Assembly (NCBI RefSeq): GCF_010725055.1
Contig: NZ_BJKB01000004.1
Span: 186,001 to 250,000, forward strand
Source: Gelidibacter japonicus
GTDB taxonomy: Bacteria; Bacteroidota; Bacteroidia; Flavobacteriales; Flavobacteriaceae
Length of the DNA stretch: 64,000 bases
Reading direction: 5' to 3'
Shown here: positions 44,379 to 53,077 of the stretch, in pieces
Position numbering within the stretch: position 1 is the stretch's first letter
How the letters are laid out: each line of letters starts with the position of its first letter
The notes under the pieces: generated by a model
The model's database searches: none
Told to the model about the DNA's origin: nothing
What the model saw: the letters and a program-made list of their open reading frames with translations, nothing else
Program-made: the position numbers and the translations under genes

Positions 44379-45629
44379 TTAGAAATAGGAACTGATTCCA
44401 AAGTACCAAGTAGCCGTTTGGACGTTAGGATTATTGAGGATATCAGTTTTCCATTCATAACGATAATTCAACCGAAGAACGGTTTGTGCTGTTGGACGAA
44501 AGCTAATTGCAGGCGTGATAGCAAACAGATGGTCTCCAATTTTTTCTCCTGTTTGTATAAATCTGCCCTCATTAAAATCGACGTAATCCAATCGCGTCGC
44601 GAAATTAAAGGTGGCATCGTCCCAGTCCAATATTTTTCGTTTGAGGACAGGCTGTACAATGTCCATAAACCAGCCCCATTGTTTGTTTCCAAACTGTTGG
44701 GTATAGGTTTTTGGGACATCGACCCATATATAAGCGGCTTCGCCCATAATGGCCGTACCGGTTTTGTTAATGACTGTATTAAAATCAAATGCAACCACAT
44801 CTACACGGCGTGCTTTCGTGTCGAGTTCGAGCCCATCCTCTTCAAGTTTATTGTACCGACCGCCCATGTACGAAAAACCGACTTCTCCAAAATTCTTATT
44901 ACCAATAGCAAGCTTCGTCGTGACCAAAGGTTGACCACTAAAGTTTTCAGAAAAACGCTCTGGATTTTCCTTGGTTGCCGGTAGTGACGTTCGGTCGTTC
45001 TCGTTATCAATAATGGAGGAATCAAACCCGTTAGACAGATAGGCTTCATAGCCAAAAATCCAGTTACCTTTATAGGTTTTACCATAGAGACCAACACCAA
45101 CGTTGGAAAACGTACCAGGCAATAAATCGACGGCTTCATTGGGGCGCTCCACAAATTCATATTTTGGGCCGTCGTGATTTTGGTTGAAAGAACCAATAGG
45201 GTTGACAATGATTCCCGTTCTCAAATTCACCAAAGGATCAAATGCAATATCAATGGCGGCATACTCTATCTCTATTTCCTTGCCACCTTCTTCAAATTCA
45301 ATTTCTGACAGAAATTTTATGCGTTTGGAAATGGATCCAGAAAGCAATAGCGACATTCGGCGTGCTTGGAAAGACAGACCATCCGTGATGCCATCCTCAA
45401 CCGAATATATGGAATTGGCCTCAAAGTAACCGCCTATGGCAACACCCGTATTTCCAATTTTAAAAGTGGGTCGGTTGTAATTGGCATCCATACTTAACTT
45501 TTGACTGGTGGTGTCTGAAGGCGTTTTTGTGAATTTTAAATCCTGTGCTGAAACTCCGAAATGGATCAGTAAAAACGTAGCTATAAAAAAGGAAGTTTTA
45601 AGATAGGTAGATGGTGATATTTTCTGCAT
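44379..45629 (-). CDS. OprP/OprO-like outer membrane porin
   Basis: A 416-residue outer membrane beta-barrel. The signal peptide is LKTSFFIATFLLIHFGVSAQ. The mature part is a run of amphipathic beta strands (TGVAIGGYFEANSIY, SFQARRMSLLLSGSISKRIK, LVNLRTGIIVNPIGSFNQNH) that resembles the phosphate-selective porin family, ending in the Phe typical of outer membrane barrels (WYFGISSYF). Its start overlaps the end of the Rieske gene by 32 bases, so it is coupled to it. The solute is unknown. The setting (di-heme protein, Rieske protein, metal regulator) suggests a metal or redox role rather than phosphate. Confidence 0.8.
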   Translation of the reverse strand: MQKISPSTYLKTSFFIATFLLIHFGVSAQDLKFTKTPSDTTSQKLSMDANYNRPTFKIGNTGVAIGGYFEANSIYSVEDGITDGLSFQARRMSLLLSGSISKRIKFLSEIEFEEGGKEIEIEYAAIDIAFDPLVNLRTGIIVNPIGSFNQNHDGPKYEFVERPNEAVDLLPGTFSNVGVGLYGKTYKGNWIFGYEAYLSNGFDSSIIDNENDRTSLPATKENPERFSENFSGQPLVTTKLAIGNKNFGEVGFSYMGGRYNKLEEDGLELDTKARRVDVVAFDFNTVINKTGTAIMGEAAYIWVDVPKTYTQQFGNKQWGWFMDIVQPVLKRKILDWDDATFNFATRLDYVDFNEGRFIQTGEKIGDHLFAITPAISFRPTAQTVLRLNYRYEWKTDILNNPNVQTATWYFGISSYF

Positions 45630-46038
45630 CAGTGGTTGTTGTAAAGGTTTGTAAATTTTCGTCTGCTGGCCCTGTCATCACAGTTCCGTCGTTTGTAAAT
45701 TCGCTGCCATGGCACGGACAGCTATAGATGCCACCACCAACATTCAATTCGCAGCCTCTATGGGTACATCGCATTAAGGAAGTCACATAATTATCACTGT
45801 CGGTTCGGTAAAGACAGAGTGGGAATTTGTAGCGATTGGATTGCACCATCACAAATTCCCGTAATTTTTCAGGCTTTTGCGGGTTGATTATAAATTGTGA
45901 TTTCGCAATCGTAATTACGCCGTTATATTCATTGGCCGCCGCATAATGAATGCCGCCACAAGATTGCAGGAGACTCGCGGCAAATGGCAAACCGACGAGC
46001 CCAAAACCACATGTTTTTAGAAATTCTTTTCTTTTCAT
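45598..46038 (-). CDS. Rieske [2Fe-2S] lipoprotein
   Basis: A 146-residue electron-transfer protein. Both cluster-binding boxes are intact: CTHRGCELNVGG and CPCHGSEFTNDG, each giving one Cys and one His ligand. The N-terminus (KRKEFLKTCGFGLVGLPFAA, then SLLQSCGG) combines an export signal with a lipobox. It lies between a di-heme cytochrome lipoprotein (3 bases) and a porin (overlapping), so all three probably form one unit. No cytochrome b gene is nearby, so this is not part of a bc1 complex here. Confidence 0.93.
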   Translation of the reverse strand: MKRKEFLKTCGFGLVGLPFAASLLQSCGGIHYAAANEYNGVITIAKSQFIINPQKPEKLREFVMVQSNRYKFPLCLYRTDSDNYVTSLMRCTHRGCELNVGGGIYSCPCHGSEFTNDGTVMTGPADENLQTFTTTTDAENITIYLS

Positions 46039-46041
46039 TGC

Positions 46042-47262
46042 TTATAGTGAATTTAAAAATGCCAATAATTGTTCCTGCTCAAGAGCAGAAAGATTGACAT
46101 AGTTGTTTTTTGAGTTTTCTGCTTCGCCGCCATGAAGAAGAATGGCCTCTTCAATACTCCTAGCGCGACCGTCGTGCATAAGATATACTTGGCCTCCTTG
46201 TGAATCTGCTGATAACCCAAGTCCCCAAAGTGGTGGCGTGCGGTATTCTGAAGTCAGTGCGTAGCCTTCGGTATAGCCGTCATCAAGACCGGGCCCCATG
46301 TCATGGAGCAGGAGGTCGGTGTAAGGGTGGAATTCTTTATAAGACAGCGCTTCAATGGGCGAGTAGCTGGTGCGTAGGGTAGGTACATGGCAGGCCGCAC
46401 ATTGGATGTTGTTAAAGATGGCCTTTCCGGCCATGACTTTAGGATCGTCCTGGTTTCTCGGAAGTGGGGCTTTTAAGGTTTTCAGATAGAAGACCACATC
46501 GCCGATAGTGCGTTTGGAAACTTCCGGGTCATTGGGCAAGCCATCATAAGGTTCATTGGGTTGGAAGATGGACACAATGCCCATATCCTGATTGTAGGCA
46601 TCGGCGGTTTGGTGGAGCAAATCGTAGGTGGATGCTTTTTTCCCAAAGCGGAAGATGTATTTCCCATCTTTTGGAATGCTGTTCGGGCGGAGTTGCACAT
46701 AATCTGGAGGGTATGCATAATGAGGGCGTCCGCTAATCCCATCACCGTCCAGATCATCGGGGTCGGCAAGCGCCAAAATATCGGCGTCGCTCACGGCATC
46801 AAGATACCCCAAACCAGTTACTGCAGGACCAATGAACAAACTAAATGGCGCACCTTCTGGCAAGACTTGAGGTTGATACCCTGGGATGGCCTTGTTTTGC
46901 AATTGGTTCCGCTTATCGCCAAATGTCGCATACGGATTGCCTAAACTGTCGCTCTGACCAAATCGGATGAATCCGTTAAATGGGTGCCCCTTGCCATCAC
47001 CCGCATGACAAGCAGCACAACGGTTGCCAACAAACACGGGACCTAAACCTTTTTCTACGGTAAACACCTCATCGTTAAAGGCGATATCGCCATGAAGAAA
47101 CTGTATCTGTTCTTGGGTAGTCAGGCCTTCAATGGGCCCATCCAGAAGTTGGTTTTCTTCTGGTTCACGCGGCGCATAGATGTCATTGAGACTCTCGCAC
47201 GATAAAACGATCGAAGAAAGGGTTGCACCAATAATAATATAATGCAGTAAAGTGTTTTTCAT
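46042..47262 (-). CDS. Di-heme oxidoreductase-like lipoprotein (DUF1111/thiol oxidoreductase)
   Basis: A protein of about 406 residues with two c-type heme sites, CAACHAGDGKGH near residue 80 and CAACHVPTLRT near residue 290. PPLWGLGLSADSQGGQVYLM and MHDGRARSIEEAILLHGGEA are standard for the DHOR family, distantly related to MauG and cytochrome c peroxidase. The open frame begins at 47292, but the Met at 47262 (MKNTLLHYIIIGATLSS) gives a proper lipoprotein signal ending IVLSCESL. It is the first gene of the operon and faces a DtxR-type regulator across a shared operator. Confidence 0.9.
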   Translation of the reverse strand: MKNTLLHYIIIGATLSSIVLSCESLNDIYAPREPEENQLLDGPIEGLTTQEQIQFLHGDIAFNDEVFTVEKGLGPVFVGNRCAACHAGDGKGHPFNGFIRFGQSDSLGNPYATFGDKRNQLQNKAIPGYQPQVLPEGAPFSLFIGPAVTGLGYLDAVSDADILALADPDDLDGDGISGRPHYAYPPDYVQLRPNSIPKDGKYIFRFGKKASTYDLLHQTADAYNQDMGIVSIFQPNEPYDGLPNDPEVSKRTIGDVVFYLKTLKAPLPRNQDDPKVMAGKAIFNNIQCAACHVPTLRTSYSPIEALSYKEFHPYTDLLLHDMGPGLDDGYTEGYALTSEYRTPPLWGLGLSADSQGGQVYLMHDGRARSIEEAILLHGGEAENSKNNYVNLSALEQEQLLAFLNSL

Positions 47263-47300
47263 AGTAACTAATAATAAATTTACATCAATCAAATTAAAAG

Positions 47301-47333
47301 TTTAGACAAAGCTAAATAATCTTTTTGTCTAAA
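47301..47333. promoter_or_regulatory. Palindromic operator between the di-heme and DtxR genes
   Basis: TTTAGACAAA (47301-47310) and TTTGTCTAAA (47324-47333) are perfect 10-base inverted arms 13 bases apart. The site lies between two divergent start codons and beside a DtxR/MntR gene, the expected place for its binding site. It overlaps the -7 box of the di-heme operon. Confidence 0.7.
47307..47314 (-). promoter_or_regulatory. -7 element of the di-heme/Rieske/porin operon
   Basis: On the minus strand this reads TAGCTTTG (TAnnTTTG), 45 bases before the di-heme start codon. It overlaps the left arm of the operator, so binding there should block transcription. Confidence 0.5.
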
Positions 47334-47340
47334 AAAAATA

Positions 47341-47348
47341 TATATTTG
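47341..47348 (+). promoter_or_regulatory. -7 element of the DtxR-family regulator gene
   Basis: TATATTTG matches TAnnTTTG, 18 bases before the regulator ATG and just downstream of the operator. The -33 region would fall inside the operator, which suggests autoregulation. Confidence 0.5.
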
Positions 47349-47366
47349 TAGATAATAATATTTTGT

Positions 47367-48020
47367 ATGACGCTCGCTGAAGAAAATTACCTTAAAGCTA
47401 TTTATCACTTGGAAAATCAATCGTCCAATGAGGTGTCGACTAATGCCTTAGCTGAAGAAATGCAAACCAAGGCCTCTTCCGTTACCGATATGATCAAGAA
47501 ATTGGCGGAAAAAAACATGGTTTCCTATATTCCTTATCAAGGTGTTACGCTGTCTAAGGCGGGTCGGGCCCATGCGGTTAAAGTGGTAAGAAAGCATCGA
47601 CTTTGGGAAGTTTTTTTATTGGAAAAGCTTAATTTCTCGTGGGATGAGGTGCATGATGTGGCCGAGCAATTGGAACATATCAAATCAGAAAAACTAACCG
47701 ATAAGCTTGATGAGTTTTTGGATTTTCCGAAAGTGGATCCACATGGCGATCCCATTCCAGATAAGCACGGCAATTTTGAAGAGATCGATAAAACAAGTCT
47801 CACCGATGCCCAGGAAGGTCAGTCTTACGTATGTATTGGTGTTCATGATAGCTCGAGCGACTTCTTAAAGTATTTGGATGCGAATCATATCAGTCTTGGC
47901 ACTACCATCGAAATCATCCATAAAGAACCTTTTGATAATTCTGTAAAAATCAAATTCAATGACGTTGAATTGGTAGTTTCAGAAAATGTCGCTAAAAACT
48001 TGTTCTTACAGGAAGCGTAG
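47367..48020 (+). CDS. DtxR/MntR family metal-dependent regulator
   Basis: A 217-residue regulator. The N-terminal winged helix (LAEENYLKAIYHLENQSSNE, then TKASSVTDMIKKLAEKNMVS) is followed by the metal-binding dimerisation domain (HRLWEVFLLEKLNFSWDEVH, DVAEQLEHI), whose His/Glu ligands are conserved. A C-terminal FeoA/SH3-like domain appears from about residue 145 (DAQEGQSYVCIGVHD, then ISLGTTIEIIHKEPF). It should repress metal uptake genes when Mn or Fe is sufficient. The adjacent operator, the metal ABC operon and the Feo genes are the obvious targets. Confidence 0.93.
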   Translation: MTLAEENYLKAIYHLENQSSNEVSTNALAEEMQTKASSVTDMIKKLAEKNMVSYIPYQGVTLSKAGRAHAVKVVRKHRLWEVFLLEKLNFSWDEVHDVAEQLEHIKSEKLTDKLDEFLDFPKVDPHGDPIPDKHGNFEEIDKTSLTDAQEGQSYVCIGVHDSSSDFLKYLDANHISLGTTIEIIHKEPFDNSVKIKFNDVELVVSENVAKNLFLQEA

Positions 48021-48123
48021 CCTCTTTTATATTTTATCAGTTAAAATAGTACAACTTACATTTTCTTATTCCTGTAATTTTAAAATTCAGTAACTTGGGC
48101 TTTTCAAATTTAATTCTATTTGT

Positions 48124-50148
48124 ATGGTCCGTTTCTTTAGTCTCCTAGTTAGTCTTTTCAGTCTTCAATTTGCCCTTGCACAAACGCAAAAACTACCTTT
48201 TCAGCCCATGGATGTTTTTGCATTGGAGTGGGCCACTGATCCGCAAATTTCCCCTGATGGTACGCAGATTGTTTACAAAAGAAATGGATTTGACATCATG
48301 AAGGACAATGCCAACGGGAATCTGTGGATTGTCAATACTGATGGTACATCCCATCGTAAATTGACCTCAAGAGAAGTCAGTGAATCACAAGCAAGTTGGT
48401 CGCCAACGGGAGATCGCATTGTATTCTCAAGTACAACAGATGAAGGCTCAGAAATATATATGTACTGGACAGCAACTGGACAAATCGCCAAGATTTCGCA
48501 GTTGGAAAAATCGCCAAGTTCCTTAACCTGGTCGCCTGATGGAAAATGGATTGCTTTTACGATGTTCATTGCAGAAAAACCACCAGTTGTAGCCAAATTA
48601 CCAGAAAAACCAAAAGGTGCCAAATGGGCAGAATCGGCACGAATTACAGACCGACTCAAACACGAAGCTGACGGTAGTGGCTATATGGAGCCCGGATTTA
48701 CCCATGTTTTTATAATCCCTGCCGAAGGTGGCACCGCCAGACAACTGACCAGCGACAATTACAGTCACCGTGGCAACCTATCCTTTTCTCCAGATGGGAA
48801 AGAGATATATTTTTCCTCAAACCGATTTGAAGATTGGGAATACAGGTTCCGAAATAGCGAAGTTTATAAAGTGCATGTGGATACCAAGCAAATTACCGCT
48901 TTGACCTCTCAGGACGGACCGGATCATTCGCCACAAGTATCGCCTGACGGGAAAACGGTGGCTTATCTGGGATTTGAAGATCGTGTGCAGGACCATCAAA
49001 ACACCTTGTTACATTTGATGAATAGCGATGGCAGCAATAAACGCACTATTTCTTCAAGTTTTGATAACAGTATTTCTGATATTATCTGGGACTCGAGCGG
49101 GAAGGGCTTGTATTTTATGTATGACGAAAAAGGAAATTCCAAAATCGGATATATTACAACTTCAGGAAAAATTACAAAGTTGGCTGATCATGTTGGCGGA
49201 ACAACCATTGGACGACCTTATGCCTCTGGATCTTATTCTGTGTCCCAAAATGGGACTTTGGTATATACACAAACCCGTCCGGAATATCCAGCCGACTTGG
49301 CAGTCATCCAAAACAAGAAAGGACCATTATTGATTACCAATTTGAATGCCGATGTGCTTGCTTTCCGTGAGTTGGGCAGGACAGAGGAAGTTTGGTACAA
49401 ATCGACTTTTGACGGTAGGGACATTCAAGGCTGGATCGTTAAACCGCCATTTTATGATGCCTCTAAAAAATATCCACTGTTAGTGGAAAATCATGGCGGT
49501 CCGATTTTGAATTACGGCGACCGATTTACCGCTGAAATCCAATTGTTCGCTGCTGCAGGCTATGTCGTATTTTATCCAAATCCGCGAGGAAGCACGAGCT
49601 ACGGTGAGGAATTCGGGAATTTATTAAAGAATAATTATCCGGGACAGGACTATAATGATGTGATGGATGGTGTGGATTATCTGGTTGAAAAAGGTATTGT
49701 AGATAACGATAAATTGTACGTGACCGGTGGCAGTGCCGGCGGCATCATGACGACCTGGATGATTGGAAAGAACCATCGTTTTAAAGCGGCTGCAGTAATA
49801 AAACCTGTGGTCAATTGGATCAGTAAAACCTTGGTGGCTGATAATTATTATGGTTATGCCGAAAAGCGCTACGAAGGACAACCTTGGGAGAATTTTGAAA
49901 CCTATTGGAAATTTTCGCCTATATCATTGGTAGGTAATATAGAAACGCCAACCATGGTCATGGTTGGGATGAATGATTTGAGAACACCGCCAAGTGAGGC
50001 AAAACAGCTCTACCATGCCCTAAAACTTAGAAAAGTTGAAACAGTTTTGGTCGAAATACCAGAGGCCTATCATAATATCGCCCAACGACCGAGTAATCTG
50101 ATCAGCAAGGTGGCGCATATTTTCGCTTGGTTTGAGAAGTATAAATAG
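48124..50148 (+). CDS. S9 family prolyl oligopeptidase-type peptidase
   Basis: A 674-residue exported serine peptidase. The signal peptide ends SLQFALAQ. An N-terminal beta-propeller made of WD40-like/TolB repeats spans about residues 40-400 (ISPDGTQIVYKRNG, WSPDGKWIAFTM, FSPDGKEIYFSSN, VSPDGKTVAYLG). A C-terminal alpha/beta hydrolase holds the nucleophile in VTGGSAGGIMTTWMIG, the Asp in VGMNDLRTPPSEA and the His in PEAYHNIAQRPS. It probably releases peptides or acyl-amino acids in the periplasm. The gene is monocistronic. Confidence 0.93.
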   Translation: MVRFFSLLVSLFSLQFALAQTQKLPFQPMDVFALEWATDPQISPDGTQIVYKRNGFDIMKDNANGNLWIVNTDGTSHRKLTSREVSESQASWSPTGDRIVFSSTTDEGSEIYMYWTATGQIAKISQLEKSPSSLTWSPDGKWIAFTMFIAEKPPVVAKLPEKPKGAKWAESARITDRLKHEADGSGYMEPGFTHVFIIPAEGGTARQLTSDNYSHRGNLSFSPDGKEIYFSSNRFEDWEYRFRNSEVYKVHVDTKQITALTSQDGPDHSPQVSPDGKTVAYLGFEDRVQDHQNTLLHLMNSDGSNKRTISSSFDNSISDIIWDSSGKGLYFMYDEKGNSKIGYITTSGKITKLADHVGGTTIGRPYASGSYSVSQNGTLVYTQTRPEYPADLAVIQNKKGPLLITNLNADVLAFRELGRTEEVWYKSTFDGRDIQGWIVKPPFYDASKKYPLLVENHGGPILNYGDRFTAEIQLFAAAGYVVFYPNPRGSTSYGEEFGNLLKNNYPGQDYNDVMDGVDYLVEKGIVDNDKLYVTGGSAGGIMTTWMIGKNHRFKAAAVIKPVVNWISKTLVADNYYGYAEKRYEGQPWENFETYWKFSPISLVGNIETPTMVMVGMNDLRTPPSEAKQLYHALKLRKVETVLVEIPEAYHNIAQRPSNLISKVAHIFAWFEKYK

Positions 50149-50331
50149 GATTGATTCTGCATGCTTTCTTTTTTGGTTAGGAAATGTGAAAAGATAGCAG
50201 CCAGGAGGAAAGAATAAAGACTATAGAACTAAGACAAAATCTGCGAGTATCTGTGAGATCTGCGGGAAAAAAAATTCAGTGCGATCGTTGAGATCCCATG
50301 ATTTTACGCAGACTAATATCAGTAAACATGC

Positions 50332-50472
50332 TCAATGACACTTATCACAATTATGAGCATCACCAAAAGCCTTTTGCTTCTTGGATTTTTTCCAAAAGAA
50401 TTTTTTGATCAAGAAACTTAGTGCAAGTCCCAGGGCCAAAAAAGCTAATATGTTTTGAATCGTATCGTTCAT
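50332..50472 (-). CDS. FeoB-associated Cys-rich membrane protein (46 aa)
   Basis: A very small gene encoding 46 residues. It has one membrane segment (ILAFLALGLALSFLIKKFFW), a Lys-rich stretch, and a C-terminal NCDKCH with two cysteines. Small proteins of this design are found next to feoB in many bacteria (FeoB-associated Cys-rich family) and are thought to assist iron uptake. It lies 93 bases downstream of feoB on the same strand, so the order is feoA-feoB-small protein. The coding frame is complete, from ATG at 50472 to TGA at 50332. Confidence 0.8.
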   Translation of the reverse strand: MNDTIQNILAFLALGLALSFLIKKFFWKKSKKQKAFGDAHNCDKCH

Positions 50473-50523
50473 TTTTTTAGTTTTCAGTTGCAGTTTTCAG
50501 TCGTTATTGCCGGTTTGTTATTT

Positions 50524-50544
50524 CTAATCCCTAATCCCTAATCC
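50524..50544. repeat. Tandem heptamer CTAATCC x3
   Basis: Three perfect copies of a 7-base unit in the gap after feoB. The reverse complement (GGATTAG) is repeated at 53084-53106. Confidence 0.85.
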
Positions 50545-50565
50545 TTCTGTCATCCGTCTTTCCAC

Positions 50566-52665
50566 CTACTTCAAAACCTGAAACGCAATCAATGCTATAA
50601 TATACGCAAAAGTGCTCATTATTACAAGCTGTAAGATGGGCCATTTCCACGAATTGGTTTCTCGCTGCACAATGGCCAAGGTGCTCATGCACTGCATGGC
50701 AAAGGCGTAAAACAACAACAATGAAATACCTGAAGCAAAATTAAAAAGCGGCCCTCCCAAAATCGGATTGACTTCTCCCGCCATCCTGTTTTTGATGGTT
50801 TCTTCGTCATCACTTCCAACGCTATATATGGTTGCTAAGGTGCCTACAAAAACTTCACGGGCAGCGAATGAACTCACCAGGGCAATACCAATTTTCCAAT
50901 CGTATCCCAAAGGTCTGATGGCAGGTTCAATGGCGTGCCCTGTAATGCCAAGAAAGGAATGTTCTAATTTCTGCGAAGCCACATGATGTTCTATTTCATC
51001 CTCGCTAAGGTTTTGATTCGCAAATTCCGTAGCGACAATTTCTTCAGCGTTATTGAAATCGTCTCCCGGACCATAAGAGGCCAAAAACCAAAGAATGATG
51101 GAAATGGCCAAGATGATTTTTCCAGCACCAAAAACGAAAGCTTTGGTTTTTTCAACAACTGTCAATGCAACGTTCTTTAATAATGGCAACTTGTAATTTG
51201 GCATTTCAACCACAAAAAAGGTCTTGCTTCTAATTTTAAGGATTTTGTTTAGGATCATTGCTGACCCCAAAGCCGCACCAAATCCGATAAGATATAACAA
51301 CATTAGGGTCATGGCCTGATAGCCTAAACCAAAGAATCGTTTATCTGGAATAACCAAGGAGATGATAATGAGATACACTGGCAATCTCGCCGAGCAGGTG
51401 GTAAAAGGTGTCACTAAAATAGTGATGAGTCGCTCTTTCCAGCTTTCAATATTTCGGGTGGCCATAATTGCCGGAATGGCACAAGCCGTCCCAGAAATTA
51501 AAGGGACTACACTTTTTCCGCTCAATCCAAAGCGCCGCATGCCTCGATCCATTAAAAAGACCACGCGACTCATGTAGCCGGTTTCTTCGAGTATTGAAAT
51601 AAACAGGAATAAAAAGGCGATCTGAGGTATGAAAATGACAATCCCACCCAGTCCAGGAATAATACCTTCTGCCAATAAATTAGTAAAAGTACCTTCAGGA
51701 AGTGCGTTTTTGGTCCATTCGCTCAATGATGCAAATGTGGAATCGATAAAATCCATTGGCACACTGGACCAGTCATAAATGGCTTGAAAAATAGTCAATA
51801 AAATGAAAAAGAAAATGACATAGCCCCAGACTTTATGGGTTAAAATTCGATCGAGTTTGATTCGAAGGTCTTTAGCCGTACTTAAATCTATGATTTGGCC
51901 CTTTTTAAGCGTTTCGTTTATAAATTGATAACGCTTGATGGTTTCCTTTTGCTGAAGACGTTTGAGTTCGGATTTCGATTTCGTCTTAAAATCGGCAACA
52001 GGATCAATTTCATTGCGGTCTGTCTTACCAAAATTAACATCTTGGGTAATAACTAACCAAAGTTTATATAATAACTGATCTGGAAAAGCTTTGCGCAATC
52101 CGTCAAAATAGTCCTTGTCTATTTCTGAAGCATTCATACACGGAACAGTTGACAGTTCTCTATAATTGGAAATCAATTCCTTTAACTCGTCAATGCCGTA
52201 GTTTTTTCTGGTACTTACCAAGGCAATCTTAGTGTTCAACTGCTTTTCTAAATACGGAATATCCAAGGAAATACCTTTATAACGCATTCTATCCGCCATA
52301 TTGATGACCAGAATACTCGGGATTTCCAAGTCTTTGATTTGTGTAAAAAGGAGTAGGTTTCTTTTCAGGTTCTCAACATCGCTCACAACTACGGCAACAT
52401 CTGGAAAATCCTTATCGTTTTTGTTGAGAAGCAACTCGATGACCACGTTTTCATCCAATGAAGAAGCATTCAAGCTATAAGTTCCTGGCAAATCGATGAT
52501 GTGCGCTTTCACACCTCGGGACAATTTGCAGATACCTTCTTTTTTTTCAACCGTAATTCCGGGGTAGTTCCCAACCTTTTGGTTCAATCCGGTAAGCGCA
52601 TTAAATACTGAAGTTTTACCTGTGTTTGGATTTCCTATTAATGCAACATTGATCTGTTTACTCAT
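50566..52665 (-). CDS. feoB: Ferrous iron transport protein B
   Basis: A 699-residue inner-membrane Fe2+ transporter. The N-terminal G-domain has GNPNTGKTSVFNALTG (P-loop), the switch region NYPGITVEKKEG, DLPGTYSLN and NMAD. The membrane half contains the two Gate motifs with conserved cysteines (SGTACAIPAIMATR, TPFTTCSARLPVYLIII). The C-terminal ASFAAREVFVGTLATIYSVG is also diagnostic. FeoA ends at the base where FeoB starts, so the two are coupled. Iron and DtxR-type control is likely, given the regulator 3 kb away. Confidence 0.96.
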   Translation of the reverse strand: MSKQINVALIGNPNTGKTSVFNALTGLNQKVGNYPGITVEKKEGICKLSRGVKAHIIDLPGTYSLNASSLDENVVIELLLNKNDKDFPDVAVVVSDVENLKRNLLLFTQIKDLEIPSILVINMADRMRYKGISLDIPYLEKQLNTKIALVSTRKNYGIDELKELISNYRELSTVPCMNASEIDKDYFDGLRKAFPDQLLYKLWLVITQDVNFGKTDRNEIDPVADFKTKSKSELKRLQQKETIKRYQFINETLKKGQIIDLSTAKDLRIKLDRILTHKVWGYVIFFFILLTIFQAIYDWSSVPMDFIDSTFASLSEWTKNALPEGTFTNLLAEGIIPGLGGIVIFIPQIAFLFLFISILEETGYMSRVVFLMDRGMRRFGLSGKSVVPLISGTACAIPAIMATRNIESWKERLITILVTPFTTCSARLPVYLIIISLVIPDKRFFGLGYQAMTLMLLYLIGFGAALGSAMILNKILKIRSKTFFVVEMPNYKLPLLKNVALTVVEKTKAFVFGAGKIILAISIILWFLASYGPGDDFNNAEEIVATEFANQNLSEDEIEHHVASQKLEHSFLGITGHAIEPAIRPLGYDWKIGIALVSSFAAREVFVGTLATIYSVGSDDEETIKNRMAGEVNPILGGPLFNFASGISLLLFYAFAMQCMSTLAIVQRETNSWKWPILQLVIMSTFAYIIALIAFQVLK

Positions 52666-52892
52666 TATAGAATATCTATTAATATGTGAAGTGCCGTCTC
52701 TTTTCTGATGGCCAAATGGGTGCCATTGATGTTGAGATACATGGGGTCAGAAAAATAGGCCACTTGAACAAGCTCTACAAAATTGCCCGGTAAACAGCCC
52801 ATTTCCAATAGTTTCAATGGGATATAAATGGATGAAACATCAGTAATAATACCGCGTTGCCCTTTTTTTAGATGTGCGACTGTTGCTTGCAA
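52665..52892 (-). CDS. feoA: Ferrous iron transport protein A
   Basis: A 75-residue cytoplasmic SH3-like protein that assists FeoB. It shows GQRGIITDV, LLEMGCLPGNFVELVQVA and LAIRKETALHILI, the usual FeoA layout. It starts its operon, and its last base is shared with feoB. Confidence 0.92.
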   Translation of the reverse strand: MQATVAHLKKGQRGIITDVSSIYIPLKLLEMGCLPGNFVELVQVAYFSDPMYLNINGTHLAIRKETALHILIDIL

Positions 52893-52918
52893 GCTTATTT
52901 AGATTGATTTTAAAGAAG

Positions 52919-52926
52919 CAAAAGTA
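52919..52926 (-). promoter_or_regulatory. Possible -7 element of the feo operon
   Basis: On the minus strand this reads TACTTTTG (TAnnTTTG), 27 bases before feoA. A clear -33 element is not seen. Confidence 0.45.
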
Positions 52927-52977
52927 AACGAAAAAAATTTATTGTTTGTTATTTGGGGGAAGAAAGTTGAGAGATAT

Positions 52978-53077
52978 TAGTGGGTAGTGGGTAGTGGGTA
53001 GTGGGTAGTGGGTAGTGGGTAGTGGGTAGTGGGTAGTGGGTAGTGGGTAGTGGGTAGTGGGTAGTGGGTAGTGGGTA
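52978..53077. repeat. Tandem heptamer TAGTGGG x14
   Basis: Fourteen perfect head-to-tail copies of a 7-base unit plus two extra bases. This is a true microsatellite-like array and a likely site of length change by slippage. It lies upstream of the feo promoter region. Confidence 0.95.

Noticed and set aside
45598-45629. Overlap of the Rieske and porin genes as an annotation error
   Set aside because: The porin signal peptide needs the start at 45629, and the Rieske frame is clearly coding to its stop, so the overlap is accepted as real.
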